Of a DNA stretch of 64,000 bases, positions 11,123 through 21,073 are shown one piece after another. The stretch's first letter is position 1. Each line of letters opens with the position of its first letter. This stretch comes from Copromyces sp. CBS 386.78 (Eukaryota > Ascomycota > Sordariomycetes > Sordariales > Sordariaceae), in assembly GCA_030685235.1 (NCBI GenBank), contig MU839155.1, positions 1-64,000 on the forward strand, read 5' to 3'. The position numbers and the translations under genes are program-made. A model generated the notes under the pieces. That model had not been told where the DNA came from. It did not search any database and worked only from the letters and a program-made list of their open reading frames with translations.

Positions 11123-11575
11123 TTATCTTGTGATTTCTACTATAGACCTGGAATCAACGTGTTCAGCTTTGTCTCTCGTAACCACGTCGTTCGTGACAAA
11201 TGGAACGAACTCGATTTTGTGTAGGTTGGTGATGAGATTGAGCCCGAGGTTATCTTTCGTGAACGGTTGGAGGGTGTTGGGTCCGATGCTGTTAAGTTTT
11301 GGGATAGGAGGAGGACTGGCGGTATTGGTTGAGTATGGTATCGATGGTGGGGATGTTGGGGATGTTGAGGATGTTGAGGATGTGGTTGTTAATTCGTTGA
11401 GCTTGTTGTCGATGCGATTCAATACCTCAAGAACTTGTTGGATGGCGCTAGAGATGACGTCGGTTTGGGTGGAGGAAGAAGAGGGAGTGGATTTTTGCAA
11501 ATTGGTTTCAGCAAAATTGCAAAGGTGTTGGATTTGGAGTTTGATTGATTCAATTTCGCTCTTAAGCGCCTCCAT
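11123..11575 (-). CDS. Hypothetical 150-residue coiled-coil protein
   Basis: An uninterrupted frame from ATG 11575. The N-terminal segment EALKSEIESIKLQIQHLCNF and a second segment QQVLEVLNRIDNKLNEL have heptad spacing of a coiled coil. A Ser/Thr/Pro-rich linker (TSSTSSTSPTSPPS) follows, encoded by short GATGTT/GAGGAT-type repeats at 11340-11400. The C-terminal end is not recognised. No homologous family is known to me. It lies beside the HET fragment in repeat-rich DNA, so it could be an orphan gene or a truncated one. Confidence 0.4.
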   Translation of the reverse strand: MEALKSEIESIKLQIQHLCNFAETNLQKSTPSSSSTQTDVISSAIQQVLEVLNRIDNKLNELTTTSSTSSTSPTSPPSIPYSTNTASPPPIPKLNSIGPNTLQPFTKDNLGLNLITNLHKIEFVPFVTNDVVTRDKAEHVDSRSIVEITR

Positions 11576-13184
11576 TTTGAAACGGCTGGAATTAAGAACG
11601 GAAGAAAGGACGATGGTTGTATGTAGTGGGAAGATGCGGAGATGGTGTTGACGTGAAAAGAGTGAGCAAAGAATTTAGTGACAAGGCTTGACAAACCTGC
11701 AAATGTCGCTTCTACCGGTAATATCAAACGCCGCCGCTGAGTGGGTAGATTAGACCGTCCCATTTTAGGCACCAGGATGTGGGGCAGCTCTTATCGATTG
11801 GCTGAGAGCTGCATACGGGGGAAGCTGGTTAGGGCTGCGAAACACGGAGATGCCTGCAGAGTGGGCGCGTTCGACGAGCCAACCACAGCTCTAAGAATCC
11901 GAAGCCGGCAGCCTGCAACTCCACTTAGAGTATGCACGTGCCCGACTTTTCACTCGGTCTCTAGAGGAGTTGTTATGAAATTTTAAGTGGCTGGCTGTCT
12001 TCAAGTCTACTAGTCCGAATCTGACGTCCAGGGTACATAGTAGTGTGATCCGCACACCCATAGGTTCATCCGTATGTGGGCCCCACTCTTCTCTGAGTCT
12101 GGGCCGTCACCTGGCCACCCCAGCCACTCTTTCGTTTGTGACCCACTCTTTGAGTCACGTGCGTTATGGGGCCTTCGAACACTCCGTGCCCGACAACAAT
12201 GGTGAGTCCTTCAATTGCCTTGATGTTTCTGATTGTGCCGACCGATTGATTGTGCCGCCCGTCTGGTTGTGCCATCTGGGCGTGTGAAGAATTCACATGA
12301 TCCTCCTTGAGACTCGACATCTCGGGGTGCGGTTGCGATCAGTGGGGCGGTATTGCGGACGGGCGGGGCCGTGGCGGTGGAGTGGGCCCCGAGAATGACG
12401 GAGCGGTGGGAGCACAACCGGACAGTAACTGCCAAAGCCGAGCAACTCGCAATGGCCTCCAGCGCCTCAGTCTCCAGATTGGGCGGCATCATCTCTCAGA
12501 CCTCATCGGGCACCATCTCGTCAACGTGTTAACTGACCTAAAGACCTAACTAGAAGTGATACACACTATTGAGTCATAGACTCTAAACATCCAAGGCATC
12601 TGTTCTAGATTCAAGAAAAGTTTCACCTGTTGGTGGTATCTAATACATATGACACCGTGAGATATACAGTATCGTCAAGTTATCCTTGTATAACTAGGCC
12701 ATCACTTTGAGATGCTACGTTTCTTCCCAACCGTATACTATCCAATTATTCTACAACAGACCCACTTTCTCTGCGGTGCACCAAGCTAAATTAGCGTTCC
12801 GTTCCCTCGGGACACTTGAACCAAGCGGCTAGTAATTCAGCGCGAACGCAGCACCAATGATCACTCCAGCATGCGGAAGATTTTTTACCGCCTTTGCAAA
12901 AACTGGTTGTGATGAAACTGTTAACATACTTGATCGTTCGTTGGATAAAGACAAGGAGGTTTGCCACAGGTGTGATGCGAGCGCTGTATTCGAAATCTCT
13001 GTAGTGCTTGGTAAAGAGGGATAACAATCGGATGTTGACGTAAGAGCTGAGATTGTGTGAGTTTTAGATGGGATTAACGTAAACGAGCTATTCCCCAGCC
13101 AAGTTTTTGGCTGGTCCGGCGGACTCTCGTCTTGCGAAACAGGGCTTGCAAAAACTGACGGCTCAATATGATACATGCGATGGA
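11576..13184. other. Repeat-like accessory region without a supported gene
   Basis: A minus-strand frame at 12829-13176 (115 codons, starts MYHIEPSVF) abuts the LTR-like repeat, and GC-rich frames lie at 12211-12492. None shows a recognised domain, and both overlap other frames equally well. The region is probably decayed repeat or intergenic DNA. Confidence 0.5.
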
Positions 13185-13440
13185 CTAGAATGGATGAAGC
13201 TATTCAGAAGGTCCCACATGTATCCAGACCAATAGATAGATATCTTGGAACCTCAGGCAACAAGGTACGGTACGTACTTAGTACGTACTAAGTACGTACC
13301 GTTTCCCCTTTTGGCATAAGAAGGCCAGGGAACCCAGCCTTCCTCTGGAGGTCGAAAGGTTCAGCAAGGCTTTCGAGACCAAAGTAATTTATCAGCGGAA
13401 TTGAACCATTGTTCCAAGCCCAGTAACTGCCCTTAGAAGG
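13185..13440 (-). repeat. LTR-like dispersed repeat, copy 2 (inverted)
   Basis: The reverse complement matches 1227-1484 through CTGGGCTTGGAAC, GGTCTCGAAAGCCTTG, CTTATGCCAAAA, TTGTTGCCTGAGG and ATACATGTGG. Substitutions are largely transitions, consistent with RIP. This copy also carries a perfect 36-bp palindrome at 13267-13302 that is degenerate in copy 1. Confidence 0.7.
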
Positions 13441-13581
13441 TGAGAGTAATAAGTTGAGAAAATATTGAGGAAAAGAACCGGAACATCACTACCCTCGAAC
13501 CTGCCTGGAGTTCGCAGCCCTACAAACGCTTTTTCCCCAGTGATAAGGCTGAGCTGCCACCCTACACATCCCGAAACTCCA

Positions 13582-14973
13582 TTATTCCTTCCCTTCTTGC
13601 AACGCTCTACACTCCTCTCCACCATAAAAACTAAACCCACTTACAGGGACCAGCGCCCTATATGAACTACCCCGAGAACTTCCGTGACATATTCTACTCA
13701 TATGTGCCTGCCCACTTTGTGAACTTGGGCCCGCGGCTGCAGCACGCTCCCGCTTCCAACGCTTAAAGTCCTGGTACTTGTGCCATACATCATTCTGGCG
13801 GATCCGGTACTGCTCCAAAGCAACCTCTTGGCTGAGCTTATACACATCCCAGTACTCGTCGCAGACAGTATAGGTACCATCGTCGGGAAGATATCCCTTA
13901 AGCAGAAACTATGAGATGGATCACAAAATGATGGGAATGATGTAGATTAAGGGATCCAGCTAACTGAGGCTGGAAGGGATCGCCAGCTATATAGAGCTGG
14001 CGATACAAAGAGGAGGAAGGTCTGCAAAGGAGGGGATTCTGGGAAGTGCCAGAACCGCTGTCAAAGAGGGTGCAGGGCAAAGGACTAGCGGTCTGTGCAG
14101 CAAACGCCCAGAATCTTCTCACAGAAACTCATCGCCATCTGCTACAAAGTCGTGCGGCATCTGATCTTCTACAATCCTCAGCCTAGCCTGGCAAAAGTCC
14201 CCCGATGAACTGCGACTAGACCTAATATCGGGGTATTCCACAGAACAACTGCGGTGAGCCTCAAGATTAGGGTCGGAATAACTCTCAGTCCCTTCACCTG
14301 AATCCTCCGGGTCTGAAACAATAATAGGGTTATCATATGTTCCCGATATGTTAGGTTCGGCTACGAGTGTAGAGAAGCGCTTGGCACCGCGTTCCGGACC
14401 TGGCAAGGGAGTTGCTTTTCTTTTGCCTAGGGCCGACATTGCACGGGAGGTAGGCTCTGTATTGGGAGGGATTTTGTCGCTATTAGCAGTAGAAGCGTAG
14501 TCGAAGTCTTCGCCGTTCGTCGTATCTTCCCCTTCTATAGACGGTTGTATGGCACTCGACGTACGTCCGTCATATTTTACGGTGGTAATCGACGGGACAT
14601 GTGGCGTTTCTGACTTGAGTATCTTGGAAGAGGGAAGGATGACAGTGTGTCCGGTTCGACCGGCTTGGCTTTCGAATGAGAAGGAAAAGGAAACGTGGTT
14701 CGTATCAAGAACTTCGGCAACCTCGTTTCCTTTCCCTTCCGGCGACGGCTGACTCTGGCGCAATGGGCTTTCGTCGTCTGAATCAAGAATCTCGACCACC
14801 TTCCTTTCCTTCCCTTTCTGGCGTGTGATCTGGTCTGACCAGGAGACTGAGCCAAAGTTGGCCGTAGACGGCGGCCCCACTACCATAGCCGACGGCCCCA
14901 AGCCATGGCGCTTTAACGGGCCGCATCTGGATGTCGTCCACAGCCAGCTTGCCGTCGGTGTATCCGAGGCCAT
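13582..14973 (-). CDS. Unknown acidic, Ser-rich protein with SUMO-interaction-like motifs
   Basis: A two-exon model. Exon 1 runs from ATG 14973 to about 14123. It holds three hydrophobic/acidic motifs resembling SUMO-interaction motifs: KVVEILDSDDESP, NEVAEVLDTNH and DNPIIVSDPEDSGEG. It also has basic patches (LGKRKATPLPGPERGAKR). A second exon, about 13909-13582, reads LLKGYLPDDGTYTVCDEYW then VYKLSQEVALEQYRIRQNDV, a helical basic tail. The roughly 210-nt intron has candidate donor GTGAGA at 14122 and acceptor TAG near 13910, but these do not keep frame exactly, so the junction is uncertain. It contains a strong hairpin. A nuclear, SUMO-linked role is inferred; no named family was recognised. 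Confidence 0.55.
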
Positions 14974-15189
14974 CTGCAAAGCTCCAGCCAGATGTGGGAA
15001 TATCCAGTTTTCGACTCAGACGACGACCGGATTAGTATGGATGGACTTTCCTTCCGTGGGCAAGGAGTCATGCCCAGTCATGCTCCTGGATGGTGTGGCC
15101 GTGTGCTTAACGGGACTGAAGCTCGTTCAGCCAATCGATTCTCTATAAAGGGGCGGCTGCGCTAGCAATAGTAAGACCAACCTGGAAAT

Positions 15190-15446
15190 GCAATTTCGGT
15201 GTTTCAGAATGGTCAATTTTTCTCGTAATCTGCCCAATTGCATTAATCTCTTTAGCGCCGCCTCCAACACTCTCCGTAATGCCTCCGTAATGAACGATTT
15301 GATATGGGAGGTGACTGTTCAGTTTTTGACCCTATCACGTGATTAAAAGACCCGATTGATATCCTTCTCACTCCCATACACAAGCTTAGTGAGGGCCAGA
15401 CTAGTAGTTGGGTCGGTGACGACCAGCGAATCCCTGGTGTTGTATG
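15190..15446 (+). repeat. Dispersed repeat fused to truncated 5S rRNA, copy 2
   Basis: This stretch matches copy 1 (1-240, minus) from about GGTGTTTCAGAATGGTCAA through TCTCGTAATCTGCCCAATT and CACGTGATTAAAAGACCCG. The inverted pair TATGGGAG (15303-15310) and CTCCCATA (15371-15378) is conserved. The right CTCCCATA is also the first part of the 5S-derived sequence. Confidence 0.75.
15371..15446 (+). pseudogene. 5' truncated 5S rRNA pseudogene
   Basis: From CTCCCATA to TGTTGTATG the sequence is nearly identical to the 3' two-thirds of the intact 5S gene at 55641-55758, including GTGAGGGCCAGACTAGTAGT and GACCAGCGAATCCCTGG. The first 40 or so bases of 5S are replaced by repeat sequence. It changes ATAGATAAGCCAG to ATACACAAGCTTAG. 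A T-rich run follows, as at the intact gene. Confidence 0.9.
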
Positions 15447-16261
15447 TCCTTTTTTCATTTTCCTTTTTCCTTATACATAAGCACTGCTTCATTTCCATTG
15501 TTCTTCTTCTTTTCTTATGCTTCCTTTTTTTTGTTTTCATTTCATGTTCTTCCTTTCATTCCTCGGGTCTTGGAACACTTCGGGATGTTCGAAGCCCTCG
15601 CGCATTGCAGGTCAGGTGAACGCAGTCGATTAACCCCACTCAGCCCTACCATCCGAGGTCAGAACAGAGTTTTCCAACAGAGCCTCAATACCTAATGTTT
15701 CACTGCTGCCGTCACAGTGTTCAGCCGCCATCGCTCAACTGTTTGATGTTGGTAGTTGGCGATGAGAGAGTCGTAACTGTGTTGTTGGGAGGAAGACCTG
15801 AAGAGCCAGACATGGAAGCAGTCAGGCACAGACCACACCACGACATCATTGTCGGAATGGCTCCAGTTTACCCCTTTTCTCCATATTTATCTGGATTCCT
15901 CTTTGCTTGTTGTTTTGTGATCAACGGCTTTGTTTTCGCATTTATATCATCATACCATTCTCACGAACAGTAATTATTGACTTTGCGCTTGAACAGTAAC
16001 GCTGATGTGCCGACTAACAGCCACATGGTTGCTGGCAGTTTCAAAGTTTGACTGCGGCACTGACAACACAAAACTGGGTAGTCAAACGCCTTGTAAACGC
16101 CCAAGTATTCCCACAGACAATGTCATACATAAATTAGCATCATTGGATTTGTTGCCACCGATTCCTGTCCAACGTGACCTGCCCCTAACGCGAAAACATG
16201 GCTTTCTTGACAAGGTACTCATAACACCGTCCTCTTCTCACCTCACGCCTTCCAAGTACTT
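15447..16261. other. Intergenic, no supported gene
   Basis: It starts with a pyrimidine/T-rich stretch (15447-15560), then sequence with only short unconvincing frames (for example 15695-15973 plus). The right part is the 3' flank of the phosphatase gene. Confidence 0.5.
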
Positions 16262-17655
16262 TCAAAGGAAGTAATCACCCAGACCCCTACGTCCTGCAGG
16301 AATATGCCGTTGATCGTCTGGCACGGCGGAGAAGATGCTGAACTTTGTGTTTTGGTCGCGGTCGACTGTCATAATGGAAGCCACGTTACCACAGCGGTAA
16401 CAGTAGTTGGGTGCCGACCATACTGTTACGACGGACTTTTCGGCGAAATGGAACTATAACGAAAACCAAGGTCAGCTAGAATTCCTCCCCGTACAATGCA
16501 AGCAACAGAGAGATGACAAACCTTGTAGCCCTCGTTCACAAGCTGATGCGCTCTTGCAATCGTTGTCAGACCGTTGACATGGTTGAACTCGGTCGCGACC
16601 TTGTCTCCGAACAGCCAACCAGCACCGCGTGGACTGACAGCCCATGTGTCGACGTCTTCCGGGTCACTCCACACAAGATCACAGAAGGCACCCTCATGAG
16701 GAATTTCCTGGGCACGCGCAACGACGCGGATCTGGTCAATCGTGCGGATCTCAGGACTGAGACCGCCGTGGACGCAAAGAACGGTACCATCGACAATGGC
16801 GGCGAGAACAAGGAAGTCGAACACTTGGCAGCAAGCCTTCCAGACAGAGGCGTTGCCGTACTTTTGCTGGCACTCCTCGTAGAAACCGTAGACCTGAGTG
16901 ATTTGTCGGGACTCGTGGTTGCCGCGGACTAGAACGATGCGATCTGGGTATCTGTTGGGGTGAAAGCGTTAGCAGCGTGAATCGAGCCAAAACAGGGATT
17001 GGGGTTCTCCGTACTTTGCCTTTAGACACATGAGAAGGGTGAATGTCTCTAAACTGAAGTACCCTCTATCCACAAAGTCTCCGAGGAAGACGAAGCGAGT
17101 GTCGGCCGATTGAGAGCCCGTGTTGGCACTGGATGTGGGGGTGTCCTCGCTCGCGTCCTTATCGCTTCCAGTCCCACCCTCGTCGTCTGTACTGCTCTTG
17201 ATCTTCTTCTTCAGACCCGGGTCTGTGATTTCTGTCGGAGGCTCGATGTCCTCGGATGTGATGACGGTTGTTGCTGTCTTGGGGGCCTGGACGTTTGTCT
17301 CGCCGGGCATGCCACCAGCAACGCGGAAGAGTTCGAGGAGATCGTAGAACTGGCCGTGAATATCACCGCAGATGGTAACTGGCGTAACAACAGGCTGTAT
17401 GTTCGATTCTGGATGACGTGGGGACACAAGTCAGCTGGACAAGCTCCCTTGTCGTGCGCATCTTGGGACACGGGACGTGTGGGCGCGGCGTGCTTCTTCT
17501 CAAGTACCTTCCATAAGAACTTCCTTGACAATCTCGCAGAGCTGCTTCATGACAGGCTCAGGAAGGTAATGACATTGTTTCGCCTCCTCCAACCACTCAT
17601 CTAGACCGGCTCCGGGGCGAAGGTTAGCCGGGCCCGGCTTTGGAATTGTAGACAT
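16262..17655 (-). CDS. PP2A-family Ser/Thr protein phosphatase catalytic subunit (PPG1/SIT4-like)
   Basis: Coding sequence is complement(join(16262..16453,16522..16951,17015..17408,17508..17655)), 387 residues; all four exons join in frame. It has the metal and phosphate motifs [54 protein letters not shown] and [12 protein letters not shown], and ends with the PP2A-type carboxyl terminus DYFL that is methylated in this family. The N-terminus [17 protein letters not shown] resembles SIT4/PP6. A roughly 65-residue acidic, Ser/Thr-rich insert lies between GGMPGE and [10 protein letters not shown], where canonical enzymes have a few residues. PPG1 and SIT4/PP6 could not be separated by eye. It is divergent from UPF3 with 843 bp between starts. 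Confidence 0.93.
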
Positions 17656-18498
17656 GGTGAATGTTGGTTTCTAATCGGACTCGAGATTGCTGGTATACGG
17701 GCCGTAGGGAAGGGGGTTGGCGGACGGCGTGCAGCGGGCAAGTATCGGAGGGATGCTTGTGTGTAAGACTGTGATGCGCAATGGATGGAGTCGCTAGATG
17801 ACCGCGGTTCGCAAGGTGTAGTATCGAGGGGCGGTGATCTGTTGTTAAAAGCAACGGACGTGGGTGCAAATGTTGTCGTCGGGTATGTTGTTGTAGTTTG
17901 TTGGTGTTGGGATGACGACGGATGATTGCCGAGCGCGGGATCTGGACGGGATGGTTGACGTTGATGGGGGCGACCCTGGACCTCGACCTCGAACCGTGCC
18001 ACTGGACCGAGGGATGGAAACTGGGACTGGCCAACTGCGGACAGTGGGCGAGTGCCCTGAATGGATTGCGCTGCAGGTCAAATTACGCGCGCACATTGGC
18101 GCCGAGAGCTGCCCCCTCGCTGTGGGTCTGTGCTTCTCCCTTTAAAGTTCTGGATCCCCGGAATTGCGGGGCACCTGGAATGTGGATTTCTTATCAAATC
18201 CGATAAGGCTGAGCGGTACCTTAAAGACCTGGAAGCTCCACTCTTGCACTTCACCTCGCGGCGGCAATCGCATCATTCCCGTCCTCTAACACCGCCAGCC
18301 CCAGCCGCGCCCTCTCACCAACATCATCAACCCGGCAGCTCGTGTTTTGTCTCCCCCACCCCACATCTCGACACAAGTTATCGATACACGAACCACCATT
18401 CCAACAACACCTTGCTGAATCATGAGGCTTTGCTCGGCCCAGAACTGACATCTACTTCAACTGTTCCAACCCACGACAGCTTCAAATCTCAAACCATG
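17656..18498. promoter_or_regulatory. Bidirectional promoter region, phosphatase / UPF3
   Basis: The 843-bp spacer between divergent start codons contains no supported gene; open frames here lack conserved content. The pyrimidine-rich CAACA-type sequence at 18290-18490 looks like the UPF3 5' untranslated leader. Confidence 0.5.
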
Positions 18499-21073
18499 AT
18501 GGCGGCACCCCCCCAGCTGCTTCTGCGCAAACCTAATGGCACCGCTGCCGGCCAGACCACCAATGACGCCCAGAACGCACCCAAGACCAAGCCTCAGCCC
18601 GAGGGCGAAAAGGTGGTTGTCCGCAGACTCCCTCCCCTACTAACCGAAGAAGAATTCTTTACAATCCTCGGCGACGAATGGAAGATGGGCCATGGAAAGG
18701 TCGACTGGTTTTCATACTGGCCTGGCAAGAGCTCCCATCAGTAAGTGCATCACCATAGCTTCTTACCCAAGCTTCCAAGTACTTACGCAGTCATGTAATC
18801 ACAGTCCCTCAAGGCCATCTCGACCCTCCCGCGCCTACTTTCACGTTATCAAGAAAGATGATCTCTTAGTGCTCTCACAAGCCGTACAGAATGGCGTGTG
18901 GGAGGACGCCAAGGAATCATACAACGACCCGGTCCTGATCCTGCCCCCTACGGTCGAGCTGTCGATTCACAAGAAGATTCCAAGCGACAAGAAACGGTTA
19001 GATAACCGCCAAGGCACCATCGACCAAGAGCCTGAATTTATGGCCTTCCTAGAGAGCCTTGCCAATCCCGATGCCCACAAAAACACCGATTCTTCGGGTG
19101 AACCGAATGCCGAAGAAACATCCGCTAAGCCGGAAAAGATCACCACCACGCCACTTGTCGAATATCTCAAGGAGAAGAAAGCACAGAGAGCCAAGGAGGC
19201 TGCACTTGCCAGGAGCGCCAAGCAGCATGCCAGACAGGAATCACAGGGAGGAAAGACCAAGACTGCCACCGCGACTATTACTCTGGAAGAGTTGAAGAAG
19301 CGTGCTAGAGAAGCCAAGGGGGAGAAGACGGATAAGGTTTCACAGAAACTGAGGGACAATGTCAAGATTCTGACCAAAAGGGGCGCATCAAGTGCTGCAG
19401 CGGATGCTGCCAAGGCTGCCAATACCATTGCCAGCCAGATCCAGGAGAACGCCCGGTCTAGCTCAAAGGCTGACACCCAGACCAAGGCCGCCCAGAGTTC
19501 GTCACAGTCCACCACTCAGTCGACCCCTTCAGGCGACGCAACACCAGAGATCCCCAAGAGCCGACGGGCTGGTATTGCCGCAGCAGCACGCATTCTGCAA
19601 CGTGACCTGGGCCTCAGCCCGGGCAATGCTCACAGAAAGGCACGTCAAGAGGCAGCAAAGGCTGAGGCTGATGCAAAGGCCAGCGCTGCTGCTAGTGCTA
19701 GTGCCAACGCCGCTGCTGCCCAGGAAATTGCATCCAGAGAGAAGAAAGAGAGGGAGACAGCTCCTGCGCCGTCCAGCGCTGAACGGTCCTCGACGCCAGC
19801 CAATGCTGCCGATTCTTCGGTTGCTGCGTCACCTTCGACGTCTGCTAGAGAGCGTGAGTCAGCCTCCGGAAGAACACGCGGCAGGAGGGGACGAGGTGGA
19901 ACAACAGAGGAGGGGGCAAAATCAAAGGGAGCAGATGGCGGCAGGGAGACTAAACTTGCCGAAGTTGCAGCACCACAACCACCGGTGAAGCCAACAATGA
20001 TCCTCAAGAAGAGGGACTCCACGCAGGCCGCTCCACCATCCGCACCATCAGCACCTTCGACGCCTGTAGTTGCCCAGTCACCAGCCTCACAGAAGCCTAC
20101 TACCCCCAAACCCTCCACCGAAGGCAAGCAACGGGGCGGCCGCGGCCGTGGAGGCGAAGCGAAAGATAATGCTCAAGCCAGTAGCAACGTTGTCAACACC
20201 CCATCTACCCCTGCCCCCACAGGCCCCACCCAAGCCTTCATCAAGCATGCTCACCAAACACAGGGCGTCACCGAGTCGGCTCTCCGCGACGCCATGCAAG
20301 CGTTCGGCCCCATTAACTCGATCGATATCCGAAAGAAAGGCCTCGCCTACGTCGACTTTGCGGATCCCGAAGCGTTGAAGAAGGCCATAGCCGCTAGTCC
20401 CGTGACGATTGCGCGGGCGAGCATCACGATTCTAGAGAGGAAATCGGAGACCGATAAGAAGGAAGGTGGCGGTAGGGACAAGGAGAAGGAGACTGCTGAC
20501 CCTGAGAGTGCGACTGCGGCGGCAAGTGCACCAATGGAGAAGGAGAAGCCAGTCCCCGAGAAGGAAAATGTCAAGGAAAAGGAGAAGGAGAAAGCACCCG
20601 AAAAGGATGCTGCGAGAGAGAAACGTGATGATGAAAGAAGAAGGGGAAGAGGCAGAGGTAGAGGACGCGATGGCGGCGGCGGTGATAAGGAGAAGGGCGA
20701 GAAGGGCGAGAAAAGTGATAACGCGAGGGGAGCCGCAAAGGGTGATGTTGCCAAGGAAACCGTTCCTCAAGGGGGAAGTGGTTCCGATCGTCCCGTTAGC
20801 GCGCCCAAAGCCGAGAGAGGCAACGCTGGGTCGGCTGCTGCCACCCGACCAACCTCAGCCCAGGACAAGGGTGAGAAAGACAACAAAGAGAATGAAAAGG
20901 GTGAGAAGGGTGACGGAGACAAGAATCGTCGTGGTAGAAGACGCGGTGGTAGAGGACGGGGCGGTGGCGGTGATAAGGACAAGGAGAGGGATAAGGATGG
21001 TGGTGGCGGCGGCAGGGGCGAGAAGAAGACTGAGGGTGGTGGTGGTTCTGCTCAGGCGGCTTCGGCTTCTTAA
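18499..21073 (+). CDS. UPF3: UPF3, nonsense-mediated mRNA decay factor, with added C-terminal RRM
   Basis: Coding sequence is join(18499..18740,18805..21073), 836 residues; the 64-nt intron (GTAAGT..CAG) keeps frame. The N-terminal Smg4/UPF3 RNP-like domain starts with KVVVRRLPPLLTEEEFFTIL and continues to AYFHVIKKDDLLVLSQAV and PVLILPPTVELSIHKK. This domain binds UPF2 in the decay complex. A long Ala/Glu/Lys-rich disordered region follows. Near residue 555 an RRM-like domain appears (QGVTESALRDAMQAFGPINS then KGLAYVDFADPEALKKAI). The tail alternates Lys/Glu with RG-rich blocks (RRRGRGRGRGRDGGGG), typical of RNA binding. The Ser-Lys-rich low complexity could hide minor errors. Confidence 0.93.
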
